64,000 nt of DNA from UBA5796 sp040752455 (GCA_049324115.1 JBMOMN010000048.1:1-64000), one strand, 5' to 3'; positions 52,397 through 61,097 are shown, counted from the first letter of the stretch. Program-made: numbers and translations. Notes: generated by a model not told the origin, from the sequence alone.

Positions 52397-53545
52397 ATGA
52401 GAATTGTCAACCGACTGGCCGAACGTTTCGCCCCGGCCAAGCCCCTGCCGGAAGGCATCCACCACGCCCAGGTCGCGCCCAAAGACAAGCCCCCCTACCG
52501 CCTGCATCTGCGCCTGCGCAGCGACGGCACCGGCATCCTGGTCGTCAACGCCGCCACCGTGCTGCAACTCAACGAGACCGCCGCCGAGTACGCCTACCAC
52601 TTCATCAAGGGCACCCCGCCGGAGGAGACCGCCAAAGCCATCGCCTCGCGCTACCAGATCGGCAAGGGGATGGCGCTGGACGATTACCTGGATTTCATCG
52701 GGCGGATCGAGACTCTCATCGAAACGCCTGACCTCGACCCCGTTACTTTCCTGGACTTCGAGCGGGTCGCGCCCCATTCGGCCGACCTGACCGCCCCGCT
52801 GCGCCTCGACTGCGCCCTGACTTACCGCCTCCCGGCCAGCGCCCAGGCTGACGACGCCCCCGCCAAACGCGTCGAACGGGAACTGACCACCGCCGAATGG
52901 CAATCGGTGCTGGACAAAGCCTGGCAGGCGGGCGTGCCGCACGTCACCTTCACCGGCGGCGAACCGACCTTGCGCGACGACCTGCCGGCCCTGATCGAAC
53001 GCGCCGAGCACAACGGCCAGGTCTGCGGCCTGCTGACCGACGGCCTGAAACTGGCCGACAAAGCCTATTTCGACGAACTGCTCCAGACCGGCCTCGACCA
53101 CCTGCTCTTCCTGCTCCAGCCGGAAAACGAAACTTCATGGCGCGCCCTTGAGACCATCATGCCTGAAGACATCTTCGTAACCGTCCACTTGACGGTGAAC
53201 AGCGGCAACGCCCAAAAGATCAACGGCTGCCTCGAACGCCTTGCCAAACTGGGCGTCAAATCTCTCTCGCTCAGTTTCGCCACCGACCTCGGTGATACGC
53301 AGCACGAAATACGCAACACGTCCTCCGACCTCGGCCTGACCCTGACCTTCGACCTGCCCGTGCCTTACTCCGGCGCGAACCCGGTAGCGCTCGAGACCGC
53401 CGAAGACGAAGTCCCGGCCGGGGCCGGGCGCGCCTGGCTTTACGTCGAACCCGACGGGGACGTGCTCCCCTCCCAGGGCATGGCCGACCGCATCCTGGGC
53501 AACATCCTCCGGGACGAGTGGCAGGCCATTTATCCCGCCCGCTGA
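52397..53545 (+). CDS. Radical SAM-like protein lacking all iron-sulfur cysteines
   Basis: 382 residues, paralogous to the preceding maturase: RRE-like domain (about 20-110, LQLNETAAEYAYHFIKG), then a barrel with FTGGEPTLRDDLPALIERAE-type sequence retained. The cluster loop reads RLPASAQADD in place of RCNNDCAHC, the SPASM position LPCQ is LPSQ, and the protein stops before the C-x2-C-x5-C-x3-C block. It cannot bind the catalytic cluster in the normal way, so a scaffold or allosteric partner role is inferred. AAGGAG six bases before the ATG. Confidence 0.88.
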   Translation: MRIVNRLAERFAPAKPLPEGIHHAQVAPKDKPPYRLHLRLRSDGTGILVVNAATVLQLNETAAEYAYHFIKGTPPEETAKAIASRYQIGKGMALDDYLDFIGRIETLIETPDLDPVTFLDFERVAPHSADLTAPLRLDCALTYRLPASAQADDAPAKRVERELTTAEWQSVLDKAWQAGVPHVTFTGGEPTLRDDLPALIERAEHNGQVCGLLTDGLKLADKAYFDELLQTGLDHLLFLLQPENETSWRALETIMPEDIFVTVHLTVNSGNAQKINGCLERLAKLGVKSLSLSFATDLGDTQHEIRNTSSDLGLTLTFDLPVPYSGANPVALETAEDEVPAGAGRAWLYVEPDGDVLPSQGMADRILGNILRDEWQAIYPAR

Positions 53546-53553
53546 GTTGCTCC

Positions 53554-53994
53554 ATGCCCCGCGTCCGCGCCATATTGATCGAGAACGATGCCCTCGCGCT
53601 GATCAAACGTCAGCGCGAGGATCGCACCTACTACGTCTTTCCCGGCGGCGGCGTGGAAGCCGGGGAGACCTTCGAGCAGGCGGTCAGGCGCGAGGTCTTC
53701 GAGGAGCTTGGCTTGCGCGTCAAGGTCGTCTGCCAGGTCGCCCGCGTGGATTATCGCCTCGACTCGCACTACTTCTACCTGTGCCAGCGCCTCGACGGGG
53801 AGTTCGGCTCCGGCTGCGGCCCTGAGTTTGGCCGGTACCCGGCCTCACGCGGCACGTACACCCCCCTCTGGCTGCCCGTGAAGGATTTTCGCGGCCACCT
53901 GGTCGTGCCCGTTCCCATCGCCCAACTGGTCCAAAATAGCGTAAAATCCAGGTGGCCGTTCCATCCCGTCTGGATAGACCTGACGGAATCTTGA
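53554..53994 (+). CDS. NUDIX hydrolase
   Basis: 146 residues from the ATG at 53554. A complete Nudix box, GGVEAGETFEQAVRREVFEE-LG, occupies about residues 31-53. It is preceded by YYVFPGG. It hydrolyses a nucleoside diphosphate linked to another group; substrate not predictable. It begins nine bases after the pseudo-maturase and is likely co-transcribed. Confidence 0.9.
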   Translation: MPRVRAILIENDALALIKRQREDRTYYVFPGGGVEAGETFEQAVRREVFEELGLRVKVVCQVARVDYRLDSHYFYLCQRLDGEFGSGCGPEFGRYPASRGTYTPLWLPVKDFRGHLVVPVPIAQLVQNSVKSRWPFHPVWIDLTES

Positions 53995-54011
53995 GACCAA
54001 AGGACCCTGCC

Positions 54012-54596
54012 TTGAAAATCAACCCCTTCACCCTCACCTGGCTCATCGGGCTGACCGTCTTTCTGTTTGGCGTTTACGGCCCGCGTGTGCGCGAGTTCAA
54101 GAAGACCCGCAAGAACGAACTGCGCTCCAGCCCGCTCGACATGCTGCTGGATTTTTCGACCTACCTCACCTGGCAGATCCTGCCTTTCTTCTACATCTTC
54201 GGCAGGGGGCTGGATTTCGCCAACTACGGCCTGCCCGCCTGGGCCGGATGGATCGGCGTCATCCTGTTCGCCGCATCCATCTACCTTTACTGGCGCGCCT
54301 ACCGCGACCTGGGCCGCAACTGGTCGCCGCGGATCGAGATCATGGCCGAGCAGCAACTGGTCACGGGCGGGGTCTATTCCCGCATCCGCCACCCGGTCTA
54401 CGCCGCCATGTGGCTGTGGGTCCTCGCCCAGCCGCTGCTCATCCCCAACTGGATCGCCAGGCTGGGGATGCTGGTCACGTTTACGCCGCTCTACCTCCTG
54501 CGCACGCCTAAAGAAGAAAAGATGATGCTCGACAACTTCGGCGAGGCCTACCGCGCCTACATGGACCGCACCGGGCGGATCATCCCCAAATTCTGA
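54012..54596 (+). CDS. ICMT/PEMT-type membrane methyltransferase
   Basis: 194 residues from the TTG at 54012 (MKINPFTLTW), which has AAAGGA upstream. About four to five spans. GGVYSRIRHPVYAAMWLW and a terminal KEEKMMLDNFGEAYRAYMDRT segment are the isoprenylcysteine/phospholipid methyltransferase signature. The acceptor is not known. Its stop overlaps the next start (TGATG), placing it in the downstream operon. Confidence 0.85.
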   Translation: MKINPFTLTWLIGLTVFLFGVYGPRVREFKKTRKNELRSSPLDMLLDFSTYLTWQILPFFYIFGRGLDFANYGLPAWAGWIGVILFAASIYLYWRAYRDLGRNWSPRIEIMAEQQLVTGGVYSRIRHPVYAAMWLWVLAQPLLIPNWIARLGMLVTFTPLYLLRTPKEEKMMLDNFGEAYRAYMDRTGRIIPKF

Positions 54597-55255
54597 TGAC
54601 AAACCTGCCCCAGCGCATCGCCGAACTCGAACGCCAGATCGCCCAACTGGAGGCCCAACTCCCGGCCCACTCCGTCAAGCCGGGGATGCTGCAACGCCTC
54701 GAAGACCTGGAAGAGGAGCTGGCGCAGCTCAAACAGCAGGCCGGGGAGCGACCCATCCGCGCCGCCTACTGGGTCGAGCCGGGGCGCTTCCTGGCGGGCG
54801 AATATCCCGGCCGCCCCGAGCCGCACCTGATGCGCCAGCGGCTGACCGGTTTCCTGCGCCTGGGTTTCGACACCTTCATTGACCTGACCGGCGAGGGCGA
54901 GCGCGAACCTTATTCCCACATTTTGGAAACCGAAGGCCGGGATTACGGCCTGGACGTAGCCCACCACCGCTTCAGCGTCGGCGATTTCGGCCTGCCGAGC
55001 CGGAAGCAGATGGCCGGGGTCCTGGACACGCTCGATTCGGCCCTGGCCGCCGGGCGCAAAGTCTACCTGCATTGCTGGGCGGGCGTCGGGCGCACGGGCA
55101 CGGCCGTCGGCTGCTACCTCGTCCGGCGCGGCATGGGCGGGGAAGAGGCCCTGGCGCGCCTGTCACAGCTTTTCAAGACCGCCGAACAAAGCCTGTATTA
55201 CCCGCAATCGCCGGAGACGGCGGCGCAGATGCGCTTCATCACGGATTGGAAATAA
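54596..55255 (+). CDS. Dual-specificity-type protein phosphatase with coiled coil
   Basis: 219 residues. An N-terminal coiled coil (about 5-48, QRIAELERQIAQLEAQL repeats) precedes a cysteine-phosphatase domain whose P-loop HCWAGVGRTGT gives the H-C-x5-R motif. The general-acid loop is probably within FSVGDFGLPS. A Tyr/Ser/Thr or phosphoinositide phosphatase; cytoplasmic. Confidence 0.88.
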   Translation: MTNLPQRIAELERQIAQLEAQLPAHSVKPGMLQRLEDLEEELAQLKQQAGERPIRAAYWVEPGRFLAGEYPGRPEPHLMRQRLTGFLRLGFDTFIDLTGEGEREPYSHILETEGRDYGLDVAHHRFSVGDFGLPSRKQMAGVLDTLDSALAAGRKVYLHCWAGVGRTGTAVGCYLVRRGMGGEEALARLSQLFKTAEQSLYYPQSPETAAQMRFITDWK

Positions 55256-55282
55256 CACCTACCCCAAAGGAGGGTCAGACCA

Positions 55283-56245
55283 ATGAACCACCGCATACGA
55301 AAACTCATCCAACTCATCCTCGTTACCGCGCTCCTGCTCGCCGGATGCGCCCTGCCGGGTCTCGAAGAGCCTACGCCCACGCCCGCCCCGACCCTCACGC
55401 CCACCGTGACCAGCACACCGCTGCCGACCGCAACCCCGACCGCGACGGCCACACCAACTGCTCCCCCGACGCCAACCCCGAAACCGGTGACGTTTGGCGG
55501 CGTCATTTCGGTGGACGGGGGAGGCTTCCAATTCAAGAACGTCTTCACCTGGAGCCTGGACCTGTCCACCACAGCCGTTGTGATGGGCAGCCGGGATGAT
55601 CTCTTCCTGATCTCGATGAGCGGGCAAGTGATCGAGGGAGTCTCGGTGGAAGACGCCATGGACCGTTTCTTAACGAACATAAAGCAGGACGTCTCAGACC
55701 TGCAAAACACCGAACCCGCCCCGGCCTCCCTCAACGGCGCCGACGGGTTGTTTGCCGACATCAACGGGACATTCTATGACGAATTTGCCGAAGGGCGGGT
55801 CATCATCGTTGCGCCATCGCCCGACCAGCTTTTCTACGGCGTGATGCTGGCCTTCTCGGGGCATTGGTCCGGCGAAGGGGAATCCATTTACCAACAGGTC
55901 TTCGATACCGTGGCTTTCATCGAGCCTGCCGCGCGGGGGACCTGCCAGGTTTCCACCGATAAAACCTATGGCTACACGGAGGACAACCCTGTCCGCATCG
56001 GCGGGGACTTCATGAGCGGACCGGCAAGGGAGCGCGCCTACTTCGACAACCTGCTCGGCCCCAACGACGAAACCGTCTCCTTTGAGCGCGAAGGGTCCCT
56101 TCCCTCCGGCGACACCATCCTCGACATTTACAAAGTCACATACGGCAACAAAACCATCACCCTCTATATTGACATGTACGTTTACGAGGATCCGCTGGCC
56201 CCGGTGGGGCTGAAATGCAAGGGGCCTTTCATCGGCCCGCCGTAG
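55283..56245 (+). CDS. Lipoprotein of unknown function
   Basis: 320 residues. Lipobox LLLAGC, then a Pro/Thr-rich linker (about 30-70) and a mixed alpha/beta body of about 250 residues. Two cysteines in the last third (GTCQVS, GLKCKG) may form a disulfide. No known domain recognised. AAGGAGG lies upstream. Extracytoplasmic. Confidence 0.75.
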   Translation: MNHRIRKLIQLILVTALLLAGCALPGLEEPTPTPAPTLTPTVTSTPLPTATPTATATPTAPPTPTPKPVTFGGVISVDGGGFQFKNVFTWSLDLSTTAVVMGSRDDLFLISMSGQVIEGVSVEDAMDRFLTNIKQDVSDLQNTEPAPASLNGADGLFADINGTFYDEFAEGRVIIVAPSPDQLFYGVMLAFSGHWSGEGESIYQQVFDTVAFIEPAARGTCQVSTDKTYGYTEDNPVRIGGDFMSGPARERAYFDNLLGPNDETVSFEREGSLPSGDTILDIYKVTYGNKTITLYIDMYVYEDPLAPVGLKCKGPFIGPP

Positions 56246-56246
56246 C

Positions 56247-56975
56247 ATGGACTGGCACGCCCAATTCCAAAAACAGGCCCGCTGGACCGCCGATCTGCGG
56301 GCCTACCTTTTCGATAAGGCCGGATTGGGGAGCGCCTCCCGCGTCCTCGAAGTCGGCTGCGGGACCGGGGCGGTCCTGGCCGAAACGCGTCCCTCCGCCC
56401 CGCCTCACGGCCTGGACCTGAACCTGGCGCGGCTGCGAGAAGCTCGACTCCACGCCCCGGGCGCGCTCCTGCTCTGCGCCGACGCGCTGTCCCTGCCCTA
56501 CCCGGATGAATCCTTCGAGGTCGTTTTCTGCCATTACCTGCTGCTGTGGGTCGGCGATCCGCTAAAAGCCTTGCGCGAAATGCGACGCGTCGCCCGCCCC
56601 GGCGGGCACGTCCTGGCCCTGGCCGAGCCGGATTACAGCCAGCGGGTGGATGAACCGCCCGAGCTCGTCCCGCTGGGAGAGCTGCAAAACCGGGCGCTCC
56701 AGGCCCAGGGCGCGGACCCGTTCGTCGGCGGGCGGTTGGCGGAGCTGTTCGCCGGGGCCGGAATCAGGCTCGTCGAAACGGGGCCGCTGGCCACAGGTCC
56801 GGGGCGGGGCGGGGAGGACGAGTGGCCGGTGATCGAAGCCGACCTGCGTCACCTCCCGCTCGAAGCGGAGGCCATCCAATCCTACGAAAATCTTCACCGG
56901 CTTGCAGTATTGGAAGGTAAAAGAGTACTACGGGTGCCGACGTATTTTGCCTGGGGCCGAATAAATCATGTATAA
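56247..56975 (+). CDS. SAM-dependent methyltransferase, class I
   Basis: 242 residues. Motif I VLEVGCGTGAVL (about 34-45), HGLDLNLARL acidic strand, LPYPDESFEVVFCHYLLLW and the RPGGHVLALAEPD motif are those of UbiE/Methyltransf_11 proteins. Acceptor unknown. Begins one base after the lipoprotein stop with no clear ribosome site, suggesting coupling. Confidence 0.87.
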   Translation: MDWHAQFQKQARWTADLRAYLFDKAGLGSASRVLEVGCGTGAVLAETRPSAPPHGLDLNLARLREARLHAPGALLLCADALSLPYPDESFEVVFCHYLLLWVGDPLKALREMRRVARPGGHVLALAEPDYSQRVDEPPELVPLGELQNRALQAQGADPFVGGRLAELFAGAGIRLVETGPLATGPGRGGEDEWPVIEADLRHLPLEAEAIQSYENLHRLAVLEGKRVLRVPTYFAWGRINHV

Positions 56976-56976
56976 T
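56947..56976 (+). promoter_or_regulatory. Candidate promoter of lepB
   Basis: TATAAT (56971-56976) is perfect. TTGCCT (56947-56952) 18 bases upstream is a moderate -35. The promoter overlaps the end of the methyltransferase gene, 28 bases before the signal peptidase start. Confidence 0.5.
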
Positions 56977-57004
56977 CGTCGGCAGAAATACCCGGAGGTA
57001 TCGT

Positions 57005-57607
57005 TTGACAACCCCAATCCCTGAAGAAATAACCCAGGCGCCGGTGGATGAACCGGCAGAAGATAAGCCAAACGCTTTCTGGCGTTTTTTGTTGGACCTG
57101 CTCGAAACCCTGGTTTTATCGGTTTTGCTCTACCTGGCGATCAACGCCGTTTCGGCCCGCGTCCGCGTGGACGGGTTCAGTATGCGCCCGACCCTCGAAG
57201 ACGGCCAGTACGTGCTGGTCAACCGGCTGGCATATCGCTTCGGCGAGGCCGAGCGCGGCGACATTGTGGTCTTCCATTCGCCGGTCGCGGCGACCCAACT
57301 GGACCTGATCAAGCGGGTCGTCGGGCTTCCCGGCGAGACGGTCAACGTCCGCAACGGGGTGGTCTCGGTTGACGATGTGGTCCTGACCGAGCCTTACATT
57401 GCCGACTCTCCGCGCTATAACGGCGAGTGGGTCGTGCCGGAAGGCCACCTGTTCGTGCTGGGCGATAACCGCAACGACTCGTCCGACTCGCATTCCTGGG
57501 GCTTGCTGCCCATTTCGAATGTGATTGGCAAGGCCATTCTCATCTACTGGCCGCCGCCCGCCTGGGAGTTGATAGACCACGTCCCGCCGGTGGCTGCCGC
57601 TCCTTAA
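57005..57607 (+). CDS. lepB: Signal peptidase I
   Basis: 200 residues from a TTG start at 57005, chosen because GGAGG is six bases upstream. An N-terminal span (about 30-50), the catalytic Ser in GFSMRPTL and catalytic Lys in DLIKRVVGLPGE, and the GDNRNDSSDSHSWG box are complete. It cleaves Sec/Tat signal peptides at the outer face of the membrane. It could process the secreted proteins of this region, but is probably a housekeeping enzyme. Confidence 0.94.
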   Translation: MTTPIPEEITQAPVDEPAEDKPNAFWRFLLDLLETLVLSVLLYLAINAVSARVRVDGFSMRPTLEDGQYVLVNRLAYRFGEAERGDIVVFHSPVAATQLDLIKRVVGLPGETVNVRNGVVSVDDVVLTEPYIADSPRYNGEWVVPEGHLFVLGDNRNDSSDSHSWGLLPISNVIGKAILIYWPPPAWELIDHVPPVAAAP

Positions 57608-57657
57608 CAGTTGTCGCGCCCATGTCTGAAAACCCTGTCTTGGACGAGGAGACCAAA

Positions 57658-57945
57658 ATGAATGATACATCCTTGCCCCAACCCGTCCCCTGTAGCCAGT
57701 GCCAGGCGGGTAAGATGCACCTGCACTACATCACCTACTTCACCTGGCTTGGCGACGAACTGATCACCGTGCCCAACTTCCCGGCCTGGATCTGCGACGT
57801 ATGCAACCGGCGGGAGTACGACGAGCGGGCCATCTCGTGGCTGACGATGCTGCTCAGCCCCAGCGCCGGCCGCCCGACCCGCGGCGGACGCCGCCCGCCC
57901 ATCCCGCCCAAACCGGCCGGGACCCGCCCCGCCCAGGAACCCTGA
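57658..57945 (+). CDS. YgiT-type zinc-finger protein
   Basis: 95 residues from the ATG at 57658, preferred over an ATG at 57622 because GAGGAG lies six bases before it. CSQCQAG and WICDVCNRREYDE form the two C-x-x-C halves of a YgiT-type zinc finger, with the usual VPNFPAW between them. The arginine/proline-rich tail is unusual. YgiT fingers often belong to antitoxins, but no toxin gene is adjacent. Confidence 0.8.
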   Translation: MNDTSLPQPVPCSQCQAGKMHLHYITYFTWLGDELITVPNFPAWICDVCNRREYDERAISWLTMLLSPSAGRPTRGGRRPPIPPKPAGTRPAQEP

Positions 57946-57964
57946 CCCGGAGGGACATACCCCT

Positions 57965-58507
57965 ATGAGCTTCGACCCGCCCACCATGACCCAACGCCTG
58001 ATCGCCGCCGACTTCCTGACGCCCAGTTACCGCATCGTGGGCCAGATCATGGTCCCCAACACGGGCGTGGTCGGCCTGATGAACGATACGACCAATTCCT
58101 TCATCGAAGTCATGGATGCCAAACTGGCCCGGGTCCACATGCCGACCAAGCTGGTGGGACATTTCGAAGTCATCCGCATGGTCAAGAAGCAGATCGTGGC
58201 CGTCTGCGTCAAACGCCGCGAGGACCTTGGTCCACAGGCCCTGGCCCGGGGCGGCTACGGGCGGATCGTGGAATACCCGGCCCAGATCATCTCCCAGGTC
58301 TACGAGATCGAAGGGATCATCGAGTGGTCGGGGCGCTTCGACTTCACTACCATCATGGCCGAAGGCACCCGGGATTTCGTGCCGGTCTACCAGTCCCGGC
58401 TGACGGCCATCCTGATCCCGGCGCTCAAGATCGAGAGCCAGGCCATGCTGGTCAACCGCACCCACGTGGATATGCTCGGCCTGGTCAACCACCGCCTGGA
58501 AGATTGA
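57965..58507 (+). CDS. Conserved-looking protein of unknown function
   Basis: 180 residues, no signal peptide or membrane segment, no cysteine cluster. Alternating strands (GQIMVPNTGVVGLMNDTTNSFIEV and FVPVYQSRLTAILIPALKIES) suggest a beta-rich fold. GGAGGG lies about ten bases before the ATG and the gene follows the YgiT-type gene by 19 bases, so it may share an operon with lepB. No family recognised. Confidence 0.65.
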   Translation: MSFDPPTMTQRLIAADFLTPSYRIVGQIMVPNTGVVGLMNDTTNSFIEVMDAKLARVHMPTKLVGHFEVIRMVKKQIVAVCVKRREDLGPQALARGGYGRIVEYPAQIISQVYEIEGIIEWSGRFDFTTIMAEGTRDFVPVYQSRLTAILIPALKIESQAMLVNRTHVDMLGLVNHRLED

Positions 58508-58519
58508 CCGGAAAAACGC

Positions 58520-58548
58520 TTGACCTATCCGAAGGTGGGTGATAAAAT
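58520..58548 (+). promoter_or_regulatory. Promoter of tRNA-Glu
   Basis: TTGACC (58520-58525) and TAAAAT (58543-58548), 17-base spacer, ending 18 bases before the mature tRNA. Confidence 0.8.
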
Positions 58549-58566
58549 CTGCCCGCTTAACCAAGC

Positions 58567-58642
58567 GCCCCCATCGTCTAGTGGACCAGGACGCAGCCCT
58601 TTCAAGGCTAAAACCAGGATTCGAATTCCTGTGGGGGCACCA
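58567..58642 (+). tRNA. tRNA-Glu(UUC)
   Basis: A 76-nt cloverleaf with encoded CCA. Acceptor GCCCCCA/TGGGGGC, anticodon loop CTTTCAA (TTC), T arm with loop TTCGAAT. Its 3' end is duplicated 84 bases downstream, as at integrase attachment sites. Confidence 0.95.
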
Positions 58643-58645
58643 AAG

Positions 58646-58672
58646 AAACCGCTGATGAGGCGGTTTTCGTTT
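58646..58672 (+). terminator. Terminator of tRNA-Glu
   Basis: AAACCGC (58646-58652) pairs with GCGGTTT (58660-58666), followed by TTCGTTTT. A second, very similar terminator (58730-58751) follows the duplicated tRNA end. Confidence 0.85.
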
Positions 58673-58702
58673 TAAAACCAGTATCCCCATTGAGGGGATG
58701 AT

Positions 58703-58739
58703 ATTCGAATTCCTGTGGGGGCACCAAAGAAACCGCTGA
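58703..58739. repeat. Direct repeat of the tRNA-Glu 3' end, att-like
   Basis: A 37-bp exact copy of 58619-58655, covering the T loop, acceptor 3' strand, CCA and start of the terminator. Beyond it the sequence becomes AT-rich for about 2.4 kb. This is the layout left by integration of an element into a tRNA gene, though no integrase gene is present and no third copy was found at the far end. Confidence 0.8.
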
Positions 58740-58970
58740 AAAGCGGTTTTTGGTTTAAGCCAAATCCCCTAAAAAATGCTAAAATATCGCTATCATTTAT
58801 GGTGGAAGGAATAATGCAACGGTATCGCAAACTTTTTCACCAAGAGAGAAAAACATATCCAGATTATTCAACACACATATGCACTCTCACGCTTTTGTTC
58901 TCCAGTCTTAGGGTCGGAAAAAGGCCCAGATATGAAAATCCTCTTCATGAATAATAGAAGGGTAATGGTG

Positions 58971-60088
58971 ATGAGTAAAAAAATAAATATTGCAAAATAC
59001 CAATTGATTGACTTCATCGAATTAATATTCGGGGCCGCATCCGCCGTTTCTTCTTTTATTTCAATTTGGGTCTTTTTTTACTCAAACACACCGGCTTCAA
59101 TAATTGCAATATTCACAGTAACCATAGGCATATCCCTTGCATTGCTGGTTAAGGTGTATAAATTTCAGATAGTTGTGTCGGATCGTTTATTCTTGTTTTC
59201 GGAGGCGTACCACAATTTTTCTCACCACATTCGGGGATGGTCCATTTTTCCAAAGAAATAGGGTAACACTTTTTTACAGGCGAAAAAATAATATTGCTTT
59301 GAGATGTCCATTTCTGCCTTGAAAACGGCTGAAAAGCCAATTTTGGGCATATTTGGGAAGGCAAAAGGCTGAGAAATTTTTATCTTCCCAAAAAGTGTTA
59401 CCCAATTGTGAACCATCCCCACATTCGGGATGAATATTACTACTTGATGAAACTACGCAAAACAAAACAAATAAATCCCTCACAGTTGAACGCAGATGCA
59501 AAGCGCACGGCTCAATATTGTGTTGAACTAATTTCAGATGCTTTGACTAAAATAACGGGAGAAAAAGTTGTTGTCAGTTTAAAATATTTCCCCGATAACA
59601 TCACAAGAAGCTCGAAAGAGAAGACCTTACCTGAAGATAATTTTGTAAAAATCCTAGCGATAAGCGCTAATGCTCATCCTAATCGCGCTGATTTAAACGT
59701 TCTCGAAAAAGTTGGCGATAGCACCCCTCTTCTTGCACTTATGGAAGAACGGAAAAACCATTATTATGCTCAAGATTTAATCAAACGCGATAATTATTTA
59801 AGGGAAATAGGTCAAGGCAAATATAAAGATCCACTCGCGGATTGGGAAGATTATTATCAAGCAGTTATCGTTGTTCCAATTCGAATGCAAGAAACTTTAC
59901 TGGATCCCAATGTTCAAGAAGGGATGGATATTTTAGGGTTTCTTTGGGCTGAATCGAAATCCACATCCGCGTTTAGGAAAAAGGATATACCTGCATACTG
60001 TGATTTTCTCAAAGGGTTTGCAGACATTTTATATCAATATCTAGATCGGGTTGATTATTACGAAAACGAACTTCTTCATCAGGGATAA
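58971..60088 (+). pseudogene. Two-span membrane protein with GAF-like domain, split by an inserted element
   Basis: Two hydrophobic helices (about 14-36 and 41-65) are encoded from 58971, and the frame is broken at 59233 by a 188-bp insert. Removing 194 bp (insert plus one 6-bp target copy) rejoins HHIR to DEYYYLMK in frame and gives a protein of about 307 residues. Its C-terminal part resembles a GAF sensor domain (YYQAVIVVPIRMQE to ILGFLWAESK). As it stands it yields a truncated membrane fragment and possibly a separate C-terminal protein from 59408. AT-rich, unlike its surroundings. Confidence 0.8.
59233..59420. mobile_element. 188-bp MITE-like insertion with 6-bp target duplication
   Basis: The ends GGGGATGG and CCATCCCC are inverted. 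Inner GGGTAACACTTTTT (from 59261) and AAAAAGTGTTACCC are a second inverted pair. ACATTC flanks both sides (59227-59232 and 59421-59426). It has no coding capacity, so it depends on a transposase elsewhere. Confidence 0.9.
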
Positions 60089-60099
60089 GGAGCGTAGTA

Positions 60100-60318
60100 A
60101 TGAGTTGGGAACCGTTTGAAATCTTTAGTTCAACTGATCCAGAATCAGATACGCCCTCTGATATTCCTCCTTTCAATTATCGAATAAGAAGATTGTTCAA
60201 AGATCCATTGACTGTGAGAACAGTGATGCTCGATCACACAATTACCGAAAAACTCAAAAAAAGGAGCTTTCTCCATTATTTTGAAAAAAAACGACCACCG
60301 AAAAAGCACAGTGAATAG
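60100..60318 (+). CDS. 72-residue basic protein of the AT-rich island
   Basis: Begins MSWEPFEIFSSTDPESDT after AAGGAGCG and ends with a very basic FEKKRPPKKHSE tail. No membrane segment or family. It lies 11 bases after the GAF-like frame, so it probably belonged to the same operon. Confidence 0.55.
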   Translation: MSWEPFEIFSSTDPESDTPSDIPPFNYRIRRLFKDPLTVRTVMLDHTITEKLKKRSFLHYFEKKRPPKKHSE

Positions 60319-60434
60319 ATACTCACTCACAACCCCGATCTCTAAGGCGAAAATAACCCCAGCTTGGTGCTAGAGTTTTCGTGGCCCTAAGTGTCGCCTA
60401 TAACGTCACTAACTCAAGCTTGGAAAAGAATAAA

Positions 60435-61097
60435 ATGTACCAATTCTTAGAACAATACCCCTACTTATTCGCGGTTGTTCTCTGCGGAGTTTGTTTCTAT
60501 ACACCATTCGTATTCGGTGTAATCGTTTATATCGTTCGCAAAGGTGGACAATTTAATTCGAAGTGGTTTGATCTTAAGGGCCCAGGCTCGAGCGATAGTT
60601 CAAACCAAGAGCAATCTGTCCATGTTAATATTCCAGGCCCAACATTAACCGAAGAACAGATTGAAATGCTGTTAGAGCGAATAACAAAAAAAGCTCAAGA
60701 AATCCAAGGAAGCTCAAAAAACATCTCAGGAATTCTGTATCATCCACCTAAACTTTCTGACCGCCACTATTATTTATTTGAAGCCAAAAAAGATGTTGAA
60801 GACAAAGTCGGCGCAATTGTTGTGACGTATGGTGGTGGCTGGGCAGGGGTATCGCTAGCTTCGTATGAAACCTTTTTCGAAATGGCGGTGACCCACAATT
60901 TGATCCCCGAAAAATTGGCGTCGGATCTAAACGATTTCAACTTGTTTGTTCATTTCCAAATGGGAAATAAAATTATTGATGACCAGATGTTTTTAGAAGC
61001 CCAGTACCTTGCTTCTAATATCAGCCAGCAACTGGAGTGGATATTACAGAGAATTATCACGGAGAGAGATGCTCAAGATGTCGTTGGAGGATTCTAA
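60435..61097 (+). CDS. Single-span membrane protein of the AT-rich island
   Basis: 220 residues from the ATG at 60435. One hydrophobic helix (about 10-34, FAVVLCGVCFYTPFVFGVIV), a Ser/Asp/Gln linker (about 50-65), then a cytoplasmic alpha/beta domain without recognisable motif. Low GC like the other island genes. Possibly a signalling or defence component, which is only an inference from context. Confidence 0.65.
   Translation: MYQFLEQYPYLFAVVLCGVCFYTPFVFGVIVYIVRKGGQFNSKWFDLKGPGSSDSSNQEQSVHVNIPGPTLTEEQIEMLLERITKKAQEIQGSSKNISGILYHPPKLSDRHYYLFEAKKDVEDKVGAIVVTYGGGWAGVSLASYETFFEMAVTHNLIPEKLASDLNDFNLFVHFQMGNKIIDDQMFLEAQYLASNISQQLEWILQRIITERDAQDVVGGF

Noticed and set aside
57658..58507. Toxin-antitoxin pair formed by the YgiT-type gene and its neighbour
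   Set aside because: YgiT fingers usually pair with a small RelE/MqsR-like toxin. The adjacent 180-residue protein has no such motif and the genes follow a housekeeping signal peptidase.
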